From NCBI GenBank assembly GCA_940671915.1, contig CALNVZ010000641.1:385924-449923 (forward strand): a DNA stretch of 64,000 nucleotides, read 5' to 3'. The stretch comes from Paracentrotus lividus. Taxonomy: Eukaryota; Echinodermata; Echinoidea; Camarodonta; Echinidae. The notes beneath the pieces were generated by a model. It did not search any database and was not told the origin of the DNA. It saw nothing but the letters and a program-made list of their open reading frames with translations. The position numbers and the translations under genes are program-made. Shown piece by piece: positions 26,365 through 38,839 of the stretch (within the stretch, counting starts at the first letter, position 1; the number at the start of each line of letters is the position of its first letter).

Positions 26365-26521
26365 CTGTTTGAAGAAACTTGGCCTGGCGGGGATTGATCT
26401 GGGGATGCACATGGCGGCCTCTGCACCTGCTGCATCTTGGATGCTACACCATATGTTTGCTGCGATGGAATATGACCTGAACCATGATGGGTTGCACGAA
26501 GATTCTTGATACTGGAACGGC
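26365..26521 (-). CDS. Candidate minus-strand exon, 157 nt
   Basis: A strong acceptor (TTTTTCAATCTTCCCCCCCCC then AG) and a GTAAAA donor enclose 157 bases. The favoured frame (phase 1 in, phase 2 out) reads RSSIKNLRATHHGSG, QQTYGVASKMQQVQ, then a Pro/Ser/Gln-rich end. A second frame is also open. The style suits a low-complexity regulatory protein, but I do not recognise it. The C run in the acceptor makes the exact sequence doubtful. Confidence 0.38.
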
Positions 26522-26611
26522 CTGGGGGGGGGAAGATTGAAAAAGTTTTGCTGCCCAAAAAACGAGTGGTTTTTTTAATGGGGATGGGTATGTGGACTGC
26601 CGCCTGCGTGT

Positions 26612-26758
26612 TTAGCCGGAATCTAGACATAAGTGCGTATTGCATTCATCTGAAATTGCTTGCCAGCGGTCGTCGGGGATTTTTGCAATCCTTGCCATGA
26701 TCCACTGTCCCCAGGGCTGTTTTATCATCAGTCGGGTATCAATCCACTGCGTTGCGAC
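26612..26758 (-). CDS. Candidate terminal exon or coding remnant
   Basis: After a TTATGCTACAG acceptor, the minus strand reads 48 codons to a TAA: QWIDTRLMIKQPWGQW, IMARIAKIPDDRWQAI and a Cys-containing end. The Trp-rich, well-mixed composition looks like real protein rather than random AT-rich DNA. It stops upstream of the 26,365 exon, so the two cannot belong to one simple reading frame. It could be a terminal exon of another gene or a transposon remnant. Confidence 0.3.
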   Translation of the reverse strand, partial: VATQWIDTRLMIKQPWGQWIMARIAKIPDDRWQAISDECNTHLCLDSG

Positions 26759-29655
26759 CTGTAGCATAAATGTTAAAAAAATAAAAGTAACAAAAAAAAA
26801 TCATTCATGCATTTAATTTAGTGCCTGGCCGATCAGTGTTGAACCGCCGAAATTTTCAAATTTTATAAATGATTGATGGAAACCATTAGCGCGCAAATTT
26901 CAAAAATAATTTTTAAAAATTGCGACATTCAATCAACAATATTTCAGTTTTACTCAAAATCCAACGAAAACTATGAACCAATAACGGCAAAATTCGAAAC
27001 TCCGGAATTCGCCGAACGAAGAAGTGAACTAGTCTAAGGGTTTCGACGATATCGCGATTCAAAATTCTATGTCGATCGAAACCGAATCGCGCATTCTTGC
27101 TGAAAAAGTTCAAACAAAACAGTGTTACTTAATTCCCGCACGAGCGTTTGACAAAGATTATCAAGAAATTTCCATCAGCTAAGGAAAGGGAATAACAGTA
27201 AATGTAAGTCAAAATTTCATAAGAATAAGATGATATAATATCATCTCAATAATTTTAAGACATTAACATCGGAAAATGATGATTTCCAGACCCTTGTAAA
27301 AAAAACTCGGGAATTTTTCGGCAACGGACACGCAAATATTTTTTCGATGTTTGTTCAATAATTTCAGCAATTCGAGTACACCATTACAGTGACGACAAAG
27401 TTTAGAATCTTAAGCAATTTTGGTTCCCTTTTCTGATCGGATGCTATCAGATTTCAACGATATTGATTACTTTGAGATATTCCGTCAAGTGTTCGTTGAA
27501 TTAAGGTTCTGCGCGAATATATGGTTACACCACCATACTGTCAAAGAGTGGTTTTCAAATTGTTAGAGGGGCGCGCGCCCCTGCGCCCTGGCTTGGCATC
27601 CCCATTGCACCTGAGAAATAAGAGTGAAATGGTTCACTATATACAAAATGGTACAAATGGCGTTATTCATACCGTTTTAGTCAGTTGTATGAAATACGTG
27701 TGTGTGTGTGTGTGTTGTTTGGGGATGTGTTTTGGGAGGGGTGGGGGGGTATACATTATTCTTATATTTAGTTTGACGATGTTAGTTCAAGGAGTTTGGA
27801 TTGATTACATGTGAATTTGTTGCTGATAATTTATATTGCAAGCCAGACCAACTTTGCCTTTGAATATTATTCCTTAAATCATGTTTATTTCTCCTTTCTT
27901 CTTCTTTGAAATGCAAGCTACCGTCTGGTGATTTCCCGTACATTGCAGACGTGCTAAAAATGTATTCAATATCTGATAAGGTTCCTCTTTTCATTATCAT
28001 TTTTTTGTTAATCATTATTATCATTAACTTCTTTAATATGGAATTTATTATAACGGGCCGTTGTTAATTATAACATAATACCTTTTTTGTTAGTTCCATG
28101 CTGACGAACTTTGGTCTTCGGTTAAGGTAGGTAATAATGCCCTGATCAACATCATGACCTCATCTTGTCCTCGTCGACCTCCACGGTATGCTCTTGGGTG
28201 TAGCCGACTCTGCACGGCAGGCTCTGGGTGAGAAGGGCTCGTAAAATGCTGCTTGATGAACAGGGCGTTGATGTCCATCTTCACTCCCACTTGTCTTCAT
28301 CTCCAAATGAGCTCACGCTCTTGTTGCGAAGAAGGAAGCTATTGGAAAACAATGAGCCAGAAAAATCGATAATGATATAACTAATTACATGACAAACATA
28401 TTTTTGAATCAGCTCCTTCCAACAAACACAAACAGAGTATTAAATAATACCCCACTCTTCATCAGCCCCTGAGTTAACCTTCCTGGCGGAGGCTCAGAGA
28501 ATAACTATTAAATGGTACAAGGTATAGGCTACATACTGAAATAAAATATAATTTTCTAACCTTTCTGGAATGATGTTTTTTTGCTTTGTGTTTATTTAGT
28601 TTTTTTTAGCTTTTTTATTTCATCAGACATTTACTATATGAATGCTGGGATTGCCGAAAAAAGAGGAAAGCTTTTTTTTCTTTGTGATTAAAAAAAATCA
28701 CGTAGCTTCATTATTTATTCATTTATTTATTTATTGATGTTTTATTTAATGCATGCAATTGGCGGAGGCTCGGGTATACCGGTCACTTATTATGCAGAAA
28801 CTGCTTTAACAACGGGAGCCCTCCACGACATGGTACCTATGTTGACTTTTTAAACCGTATTTCAATTAAATATCAAAATTTAATCAATAATATAGATATT
28901 CATCACCATTACCTGTTAAAAAGGTAAAAAAATATCTGAAGGGCGACATTACCTTTCCCAATTCGTTAGTTATAGGTCCGGGGATGGCATTGTGGCTTTC
29001 AGGGAATAGGCAACAAATTTCGCTTTTGCCAAGCGCTGAGTGCTGTCAAGTCTTCAAGCTCCTGGCCCGACTTAATGTTTAAAACAATTTGCCAACAGCA
29101 GATTCGGCTTTTAAACCATAAATCGACCTCCGAAGCTGCAAAGCATAAAACAAAGTATTATTATTTTTAAGAAGAGAGATCATGTAGGATTTAAGTTATA
29201 TTTATATAAATCGAACTACGAGTAAAATAGACTTGTTATTCCTTGAGTGATCCATGGTTGTTTATTCTTCTTTTTGTTTCGAATGATTTTTGTCAAGGCA
29301 CTCATTTTTATTGTAGTAATAAAGCAGTTTGTTTATGAATATTCCATATGAATATTAACATTTTGCTCATTTAAGACATCTTGCCATCTTTCTGCATTCA
29401 GATCTATTTTAAGTGAATCATGTTGCGCTTTAGTTCTTTTCGTCGAGTGATGTGTTCTTTTATTTGATTGTTTTTGTAAATCGATTGGTGCTTGAATATA
29501 TCGTGGAAATGGTAAATATCGGAGATAGGTAATATATTACTCATTGTTTGTATTTGCTCATTTTGAAAATATTTTCAATAATTGTGTGTGTTGCATTTGT
29601 TATTCTCGTAGGTTTATTCAATGAGAGGTTAAAATAAAATGATGACATCAAGTTA
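26759..29655. other. Unassigned DNA
   Basis: It includes a (GT)n run (27,699-27,714) and a GC-richer patch at 28,090-28,330 with competing open frames on the minus strand but no consistent splice model. A GAATTAAGGT...ACCACCATA block at about 27,500 is shared with about 18,080, so it is a dispersed repeat. Confidence 0.35.
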
Positions 29656-30065
29656 CGAAAGTGCTTGACCTAAGAGCTGTGTGAGGCATGGATGAGATCT
29701 ATATTAAAATCGCCCATGATGTAAATATCCTTGTTTTCACGAAGATACAGTTTCGAGACAGTTTCTATTCTATCTAAAAATACAATCAGCAAGTTGTTTG
29801 GTTGGTTCTATATATTTACACCGACTATTTTATTTCTATAATAGCATCGATAATTTCTGATAAATAGGGTTAAATATCGACTATTGAATATCAGATCTAT
29901 ACTTTATTAATGCAATTCATTGTGAACATAAAACGGCGACCCCATCCTCCCTTCACGTTTTTTTTACGATCTATATGGTTAAGTGTATAATTATCAATAC
30001 CGATATGGGGAGGGTGTTGTTGATGTACCATGTCTCTGTCATCCTATTATAGAAAAGGGAATTTA
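29655..30065 (-). mobile_element. LINE endonuclease-domain fragment
   Basis: On the minus strand, the segment about 29,735-29,690 reads DIYIMGDFNIDL, the Gly-Asp-Phe-Asn motif of AP-endonuclease LINEs. Upstream on that strand (about 30,060-29,940), LTETWYIN matches the Ser/Thr-Glu-Thr-Trp motif, followed by a decayed Arg-rich, Gly-Val-Ala stretch (REDGVAVL). Motif order and spacing fit the CR1/L2 group. Several frame breaks show it is dead. Confidence 0.65.
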
Positions 30066-30279
30066 TTTAATATATTTTAAAAATTCGCTAAAAGTATCAA
30101 AGTTTTCTTGTAGGCTTCTGATTGTTTATGTGCATAGCTAAAGTTTATTTGGTTACGTTTTTGTTGTATTAAAGCTGAATTAAAATTCTCTGGCAGTATA
30201 ATATATTTTTTGCTGTGGGGGGAGAATACTTTCATTATCAATATCGTCCAAGTTCATGGAAAGAAGTACATACATTTTG

Positions 30280-30530
30280 GTTTATAACTATACCTTAGAT
30301 AAACTATGTTTGGATACAACAATATGCCAGAGTAAATCAATAAAAAAAGTGTTTTGATTGAAACTTTAAATGCAAACTTTAGAAGGAAACAAGTATCTCA
30401 TTTGCATAACTATATAATGGACTTTAACTTTTTGTCATAAAGTTGATTCGGGGGGCAACGTAAGTGACCCCAAGATAAAAGTTTTTCATTTGCATATCAA
30501 TAAAACAATACCTCTTTATATTGCCATCAG
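30280..30530. repeat. Direct duplicate, copy 1
   Basis: It matches 31,575-31,820 (ATAATGGACTTTAACT, GCAACGTAAGTGAC, CATTTGCATATCAATAAAA, ACCTCTTTATATT). Differences are largely single-base indels. Confidence 0.75.
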
Positions 30531-31574
30531 AGTGGGGTTCCAAATGAACATGAGATGTGCAAACGAGAATTCGGCCTAGCATATTATACAGAACAATGGA
30601 AGCTGTATACAATTGCTGGATAAATAAAGATCTTTAGGCCTTAGTGAAGGAGAAAGAACATGTGGCAAGAAGGAATGCAATCAGTAATGGTTAATGGTAC
30701 AATAGTTGTATTCTGCGTTGGACACAAATGAATATTCATGAAAGTATTTCAAACAAGTTCAGTAATTCATGAAAAACCTGGAGAAAATTACGAGATAATT
30801 GGTTTATCAGTATCAAAACATGACACACGAAATCGTATTTTGAGGATCTTATAACTCGTAAAAAACCTAAGACGGAAAAGTATGCCCGAAAACGTGTTAT
30901 CATGTCGTATTTATAATGCACTCAAATAAGCATTACACTTGCATGTTTTCAGTGTTTTTTCAAAGATTTTTTGTATTTGTTTTGTTTTGTTTTGGTTTTG
31001 TTTTGTTTTTTTGCCATTCAATATGTAATTTAAACAAAAGTGTTCCTCGTATACTTTTAATTTCATGTGTGGTGTTTTTAAACTTAAAAAATTAGGCCAA
31101 GTTAATACAATGATTGTTAATCGATGACAAATTACAGGTTCAATTAACGACAATCCATCCCCTCTCACAGAAGGGGTGCAGTGGATCGTTTTACAAGTCA
31201 ATAAATCTGAATGGGAGTGAGATAGATACCGCATTTGAATGCATAATTACCTAACGTTTTATACACCGCTTTAGTATTTAACATAAGAATTTATTCAAAT
31301 TCTTATTGCAACAGTGCAAACATTCACAGCTAAGCGCAATCCTAGGAAATCGTTCTAGTACACGGTGTAACATTAAACCAACAAAAAGAAAAAAAAGAAA
31401 AAAAGAATGGGATAGGCACGAAGGAAATCAAGAATTTCGTAAAGAAAAAAAATACAAACAAAGTTGTTGTCACGGTCTTGTTCATTCACAGATCATGGGG
31501 TCAGGACATATTCGAGCAAAAATTTGGAGTATATATGATTAACAATATTACATAGAAATCGCAACGTTGTGAAG

Positions 31575-31820
31575 AAAATTACCTTAGATAAAGTTAACTA
31601 AGCTGTGGATACGAAATATGCCAAGTAAATAGTAAATAAAAAAGAATGTTTTAGATTGAAACTCTAAATGCAACTTTAGAGGAAAAACAGATTCTCATTT
31701 GCATACTCTATAATGGACTTTAACTGATTGTCGTAAAATGATTCGGGGCAACGTAAGTGACGCCAAGTAGAAAAGTATTTCATTTGCATATCAATAAAAA
31801 CAGTACCTCTTTATATTTGA
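31575..31820. repeat. Direct duplicate, copy 2
   Basis: Second copy of 30,280-30,530, lying 0.6 kb left of the large assembly gap. Indel-type differences raise the possibility of an assembly duplication. Confidence 0.75.
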
Positions 31821-32425
31821 CATGTGTAGGGAATTAGCTCCAAAACATCCAATAGCAATGAATGGTTACTTGAACATCCGGCGTAGCGAGTGATTGTGTT
31901 CACAACTAACATCAAAAGATAATGTAGGCTATGTACAATATTCATTCAATCGAGAATCAGTATTTAATGGAGTTTTGATAACCGACATTCAGTTATTCGT
32001 TGGCATCATAAAGAGAAGACATAGGCCTAATATCGATCTGAAAATGGGCAAGACTATCCCACGAGGGGGACAAAGAGAACGACAAAGACAGTCCCCACAA
32101 CGAAGAAACATCGCCGTTCTGGGGCATGCCCCCAAGATGACGACGATGGTGCCATAGATGCCATCACACAGGGAAGCCACAAAGAGGCTGTAACACGTTT
32201 GATGCTACAGATGAACATATTCTAGTTGATTTTTTTAGAGATCACCCAGAACTGTAATGATCATAGTTACGAGCAATATCATAATAGGGACCATTAAAGT
32301 CAAGTTGCTGGCCTCTGTCGCTGGACAGCTGAAAACAACAGGTGAATATAATTTTAATTTTGCCTGTCCTTTTTTTTTTTGCATGATATCATTACTATTA
32401 TCATTACATTATTATTTCTGACTTA

Positions 32426-33425
32426 NNNNNNNNNNNNNNNNNNNNNNNNNNNNNNNNNNNNNNNNNNNNNNNNNNNNNNNNNNNNNNNNNNNNNNNNNNN
32501 NNNNNNNNNNNNNNNNNNNNNNNNNNNNNNNNNNNNNNNNNNNNNNNNNNNNNNNNNNNNNNNNNNNNNNNNNNNNNNNNNNNNNNNNNNNNNNNNNNNN
32601 NNNNNNNNNNNNNNNNNNNNNNNNNNNNNNNNNNNNNNNNNNNNNNNNNNNNNNNNNNNNNNNNNNNNNNNNNNNNNNNNNNNNNNNNNNNNNNNNNNNN
32701 NNNNNNNNNNNNNNNNNNNNNNNNNNNNNNNNNNNNNNNNNNNNNNNNNNNNNNNNNNNNNNNNNNNNNNNNNNNNNNNNNNNNNNNNNNNNNNNNNNNN
32801 NNNNNNNNNNNNNNNNNNNNNNNNNNNNNNNNNNNNNNNNNNNNNNNNNNNNNNNNNNNNNNNNNNNNNNNNNNNNNNNNNNNNNNNNNNNNNNNNNNNN
32901 NNNNNNNNNNNNNNNNNNNNNNNNNNNNNNNNNNNNNNNNNNNNNNNNNNNNNNNNNNNNNNNNNNNNNNNNNNNNNNNNNNNNNNNNNNNNNNNNNNNN
33001 NNNNNNNNNNNNNNNNNNNNNNNNNNNNNNNNNNNNNNNNNNNNNNNNNNNNNNNNNNNNNNNNNNNNNNNNNNNNNNNNNNNNNNNNNNNNNNNNNNNN
33101 NNNNNNNNNNNNNNNNNNNNNNNNNNNNNNNNNNNNNNNNNNNNNNNNNNNNNNNNNNNNNNNNNNNNNNNNNNNNNNNNNNNNNNNNNNNNNNNNNNNN
33201 NNNNNNNNNNNNNNNNNNNNNNNNNNNNNNNNNNNNNNNNNNNNNNNNNNNNNNNNNNNNNNNNNNNNNNNNNNNNNNNNNNNNNNNNNNNNNNNNNNNN
33301 NNNNNNNNNNNNNNNNNNNNNNNNNNNNNNNNNNNNNNNNNNNNNNNNNNNNNNNNNNNNNNNNNNNNNNNNNNNNNNNNNNNNNNNNNNNNNNNNNNNN
33401 NNNNNNNNNNNNNNNNNNNNNNNNN
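32426..33425. other. Assembly gap of exactly 1,000 N
   Basis: The round number indicates a placeholder of unknown true size. Any open frame crossing it is meaningless. Confidence 1.
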
Positions 33426-36400
33426 TAATTTTTTACATTCTGCAACATTTTTGAGCAATTTGGTCAATGAATCGATGTATTTTTCTTTACATTGCTGGAA
33501 AGGACATAGTCTGAAATACCTAAGTCCAAAAAAAGGTACGGTTTTAACAAAGCACAACGCAGATGCAGCCTCTTGGATTTTAGCAAAATTTCGAAACTTT
33601 AGAGGGCGCTATTTGCATTTTGCGTATTTACTGGAGCGTGAAACATGTGGAGAGTGTGCATATTTACTAGAATAACATGCCCTGAAAATATGAAGCAAAA
33701 TGGAATTGATTTTAAAAAGTTATAGCTTTTTTGTGTGTTTTTAGTCACAATTTTTTAGTTCATAACGGAGTTGAATTTTCAAATTGGATAAAAATATAAA
33801 GATGGTTTTAAAATAAAAAGTTGTTGGATGCATATGAAAGGACAATTCATGGACTATATAATGCATTTTGTTAGAAATCTGTACCATCTATAATGACATA
33901 GATACGTAGGCTGGAAGAATGGCCTTCATATGGCCCAAAATTTACAAAATGGCCGATGGACGGTCACGGATGAGTGATTTTGGAAATTAAAATGTCAGGG
34001 GATCAATAATGGATCATGGGTGACATGTCTACGGAGTTTGAACGAATTTGGACGAGTTGTTGGACCTGTGGGGTGTAACACAAAGACTTACGATTGATTA
34101 AAAGTTACGATTGATTTTTTCTCGGCAGCCTCATCATGGACAGGATACTCCATAAAGTGCATGAATCTTAATCCTAACGCCTAGTACCCTAAACCCTACA
34201 TAACTTAATCATATCCACATCCTAATCCAGACTGTAGCACTGGTTCAAATGAGGCTACGTGAGAAAAAAAATCAATCGAACTTTTAATCAATCGTAAGTC
34301 TTTGTGTTACACCCCACTGGACGGGATAACAAGGATCATGTGTTAAGTGAATGGGTTTTTGGGAAGAAGAGAAGAAGACGGACTATGAACTGCAATCGTG
34401 ACATGAACGATGAGTGCGTTGCCTTCGCCTAGACTAACAAGATTCAAGGAACTATGTAAATTTAAATGTATATTGTTGAAAATAATATGGGAAACGGAAG
34501 TAGGCTTACATTAACTATACAAATCTGTGTGTAAACGAATACGGTTTGTTGTATTACAGTGCAATTTTTGAAAACTTCATTTGGTCATACTATCGGCGTA
34601 CACAATTTGTTCTGTCAAATTTGCAATTATTAGGCAACGTCGGCAGTATAAATGGCTCCTTACAAGAAAAAAAAAAAAAAAAAAAAAAAAAAGAAAAAAA
34701 AATGATCCTTTTCCTCCCCGGCGTTCTATAGCTAATCTGACACTTCGTGGCTTTCTCGATTCGCGATTATGAAGCAAGGCTGATTAAATGGTGTCTTCAT
34801 AAAACTGGATTTACTCTAAGAAATTTTCTGTGTACAACCTATATTTATATTTGCTATGCAATTGAAAAGGCAAAATTCCAATGCTAAGGGTCATGATGAT
34901 CAATTGTCGAAAGCATAATATGACACGACATGGACGTAATGCTTTGATTTAGTAATCCATGTGTAAAATTCGCTATTTTTGTCATAACTTTTGATTGATG
35001 ACGCCAATCAAATTTTTACAAAGAATTACCAGATAGTTGTTGAAATGTATGATACATATGCTGCTAAGGTTTCGAATCCTTAGATTGAATATTCGCTCTT
35101 TAAGTGGGAAGTTAAACTTGTTTTCCTGGTATCGATAATTTTTTATTTTGTACATACATTTTTGAGTCAATTGGTCAATGAATCGATATATTTTTACATT
35201 GCTGGAAAGTACATAATCTGAACTACCTAAAATAAAAAGGGTGACGGTTTTTAACGACGGCACAACGCAGAAGATGCACCTGCCTTGGATTTTAGCCAAA
35301 TTTGAAACTCTATAGAGGGCGCATTTGCATTTTTGCGAACTTCATTGTGAGCGTGAAACATGTTGGAGTGTGTGCACATCGATTAAAATAACATGATCCT
35401 GAAATTTGAAGCAAATGAAATTGATTTAAGAAAGTTAAAGCAATTTTGCGTGTTTTGTCACAATTTTTCAATTCATAACGGGATTGATTTTTGAAATTAA
35501 TTTAAAATATGAAGATGGTTGAAATATAAAGTGTGGATGCATTTGTGAAGGTGAATCATGGACACATGAATGAATTTTGTTAGAAGTTTGTAGCAATCTG
35601 TGGATAATGGAATATTGAAGTTGGAAGAATGGCTTAATATGACCAAAAATGGACAAAATGGCCGCATGGACGGTCCGGATGAGTGATTTTGGAAAATGAA
35701 ATGTCAGGGATCAATAATGGATCTCATGGAGGATGTTGTCTATGAAATTCAGACGAATTTGGTTGAGCGACAGGACCTGGGTAGCGGTGAACAGAGTTAA
35801 CGTGTTAAGTGAATGGCTTTTTGGGGAGAAGAAGAAGAAGAAGACGGAAAAGGAAATGGAACGATAACTAGCATCTCGCTGAGCGTCAATGCAACTAGAA
35901 CTGCAATCGTTGACATGACGATGTGGCGTGCAATTGACCCTAGACTAAAAGATTTCAAGGACTATTAAGATTTAATGTTATATATTTGAAATATATAGGG
36001 AAACGCAAGGTAGGCTTATCATACTATACTAAGATCTGTGTGTTAAACGAAGTACGTGTTGTGTACTACAGTGCAAATTTTTTGAAAACGTCACTTTCGC
36101 GCATACTTCCGGATCGTACACAAATTGTTCTTGTCAAATTTGCAATTATTAGGCTAGCAAGCGGTTAATAAATGGCTCGCTCACAAATACTAAAAAAAAT
36201 CATCACTGTTTCCTCCCCGCGCGTTCTATGAGTAATCTGAGCGACTTCGATTGGCTCTTCTCGATTTCGCGATTATGAAGCAAGCTGATTTAAATGGTTT
36301 CTACAAAAATTGGATTACCGAAATTTTCTGTGACACTATATTATATTTGGTACAATGAAGAAGGCAAATTTTAATGCGGTTCATTGTGATGTCAATTTCA

Positions 36401-37735
36401 GAAAGCAAATATTGAAACGACAATGACGTAGATGCTTTTGTTAGCTAATCCAATGAGACAATTCAAAGCTATTTTTGTTTCCATAACTTTTTGATGACTA
36501 ATCAACATTTTACAAAAATTGCAGATGAGTTGTAAATTAATTGAATACATTATCCTGCTAAGTTCAGGTCCCTAGATTTAATATTCGCAATTTTAGGAGA
36601 GTATAAACTTGATTCCTCAGATATTGGTTAATTTTTACATCCACGACATTTCTTGAGCAAATTTGGTCAATGAATCTGATGTATTTTCTTTACAGTGCTG
36701 GAAGTCATAGTCTGAAGTACTTAAATCCAAAAAAGGGTACGGTTTTAACAAGGCACAACGCAGATGCAGCGTCTTGGATTTTAGTTAAATTTTGAAACTT
36801 TAGAGGGCGCTATTTGCATTTTGCGTATTTTCTAGAGCGTGAAACATATGGAGTGTGTGCACATGTATTAGAATAACATGCCCTGAAAAGTTGAAGCAAA
36901 ATGGAATTGATTTAAGAAAGTTATAGCAATTTTTCTGTGTTTTTAGTCACAATATTTCATTTCAAAACGGAGTCGATTTTTGAAATTCATTTAAAAATTG
37001 AAGATGGTTTTAAAATAAAAAGTTAATGAATGCATATTAAAGGTCAACTCATGGACTGTTTAGTGCATTTTGTTAGAAGTCTGTAGGATTTCGGATAATG
37101 GAGCTAGTGAGGCTGGAAAAGTGGCTTTCATATGACCAAAAATAGACAAAATGGCGGATGGACGGTCATGGATGAGTGATTTTGGAAAATGAAATGTCAG
37201 GGGATCAATAATGGATCATGGAGGATGTGTGTGTATGAAATTTGAATGAATTTGGTTGAGCGATGGGACCTGGGTAGGGTGAACAAGGTTCACGTGTTAA
37301 GTGAATGGCTTTTTGTGGAAGAAGAAGAAGAAAACGGAAAAGGAATATGGAACGATAACATAGCATTGTCGCTGGAGCGTCAATGCAAAAAGGACTATTT
37401 AATGCATTTTGTTAGAAATCTGTAGCATCTATAATGACATAGATACGGAGGCTGGAAGAATGGCCTTCATATGGCCCAAAATCGACAAAATGGCCGATGG
37501 ACGGTCACGGATGAGTGATTTTGGAAATTGAAATGTCAGGGGATCAATAATGGATCACGGGTGACATGTCTACGAAGTTTGAACGAATTTGGACGAGTAG
37601 TTGGACCTGGACAGGGATAACAAGGATCATGTGTTAAGTGAATGGGTTTTTGTGGAAGAAGAAGAAGAAGACGGAAAAGGAATATGGAACGATAACATAG
37701 CATTGTCGCTGGAGCGTCAATGCAAATATGGAACG
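33426..37735. repeat. ~1.46-1.49-kb large tandem repeat, about 3.3 copies
   Basis: The anchor TTTGGTCAATGAATC recurs at about 33,460, 35,167 and 36,661. A fourth partial copy (about 37,388-37,727) starts at TTTAATGCATTTTGTTAGAA. Units end in a (GAA)n-ACGGAAAAGG stretch and AACGATAACATAGCATTGTC, which is itself repeated at 37,349, 37,685 and 37,734. The middle copy (about 34,980-36,480) differs from the others by many small indels. No coding sequence is evident. Confidence 0.75.
34069..34316. mobile_element. 248-bp foldback MITE with visible empty site
   Basis: Inverted ends of about 65 bases begin TGGGGTGTAACACAAAGACT. CTG flanks both sides (34,066-34,068 and 34,317-34,319). The same position in the other copies of the host repeat reads GACCTGG without the element, so boundaries and the 3-base target duplication are directly supported. 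A three-base duplication suits PIF/Harbinger- or CACTA-type mobilisation. Confidence 0.88.
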
Positions 37736-37845
37736 ATAACATAGCATTGTCGCTGGAGCGTCAATGCAAATAGTGCACCGATGGGAGGTCATGAAAATAT
37801 CACAACCCTGGAACGTAAACAGAGGTTAGACCTAGGTCTAAATGG

Positions 37846-37998
37846 CTAATCCTCTATCAAGAAAAAATTATCGAGAGCTTTGATGAACTCTTGCAGGGTG
37901 AGTGCACCCTGTAAATAAGCCTCGATAAGAAAAGCGAGGAGATTGTCCTCACCTTGAATGGCTAAATAAAAAGGGCCGTCGTCGCCCTCACCGGCCAT
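37846..37998 (-). CDS. Small acidic ORF, possibly a terminal exon (50 residues)
   Basis: On the minus strand a CTGTGTGTGCCAG acceptor-like site immediately precedes ATG. The frame runs 50 codons to TAG. It begins MAGEGDDGPF and continues Y-L-A-I-Q-G-E-D, then a helix-prone stretch rich in Leu, Ala and Phe (LLAFLIEAYLQGALTLQEF). It is GC-richer than its surroundings. The frame is also open upstream to an ATG at 38,091 with a hydrophobic leader. GTGAGG inside the ORF could serve as a donor, so splicing is uncertain. I do not recognise the family; a transposon-encoded protein is possible. Confidence 0.38.
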   Translation of the reverse strand: MAGEGDDGPFYLAIQGEDNLLAFLIEAYLQGALTLQEFIKALDNFFLIED

Positions 37999-38098
37999 CT
38001 GGCACACACAGAAATCAAAATCAAAATTGAAAATAATCTTGCCACAAGAGAGCAGCAAAACCACCATCAAACTCACAAAATAACAACACAAAGAAATC

Positions 38099-38803
38099 TG
38101 AAAATAGATCTAGAAAAATTTATCAAGATCAAACATACACTCAACATCAAAAACATTAAGCGAGAGCTTAGTCTGATCAGTTCCCCCACCGACCTGCCCG
38201 ATCCTACCCAGTAAGATCGCGTGTGTATGAGGCTAACAGAGCAGAATATGAACTCTGTATAACACATGTAAACATGTAGGGATCGGACCGCAGCTATGCA
38301 CCAAGTCACATAGACACACACAGTGCAAAAAAAGTTGGGCTCCCCAATATTTAATTACGCATTTTAAAATAGTTCGACCTGACTACGCCAAGTAAAGTAG
38401 CGTCGATATGGCGCTACTATTAATAAATATCATAAATAGTAACTTACCTTAGTTAATACATCTCAGAATACATGGATTATACTGGATACAAGTCATCATA
38501 AATACGAGCATCAATGCTTCCATAATAAGGGTTTGTGGCCATCTGCGATGACGTCATAGTTCCCATCATGCAAGTGGACTTTCGGTGATGACGTCATAAT
38601 AGGCTCCTAAGTAGCTCCTGCTACAATGATCTCTGACTCTGTCGAACTTTAACACTAACAGTTACTTGGTTAGAGAAGTTGTTGTGCTTTAAAATTTAGT
38701 TTCTGTTTTTCAACTAAACCCCGGAGAAGAGACACCAACTAACTTAAACTAGACCTAGATCTAAGTTACATCTAGATTTTTAATTCTAACTTATGTTTGA
38801 TCT

Positions 38804-38839
<36 letters not shown>

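Noticed and set aside
28090-28330. Minus-strand exon of about 66 codons
   Set aside because: Three competing frames, none with a consistent start and splice sites; kept only as a GC-rich patch.
32379-33557. Open frames of 340-380 codons
   Set aside because: They consist almost entirely of the 1,000-N gap; the flanking codons are AT-rich and unrelated.
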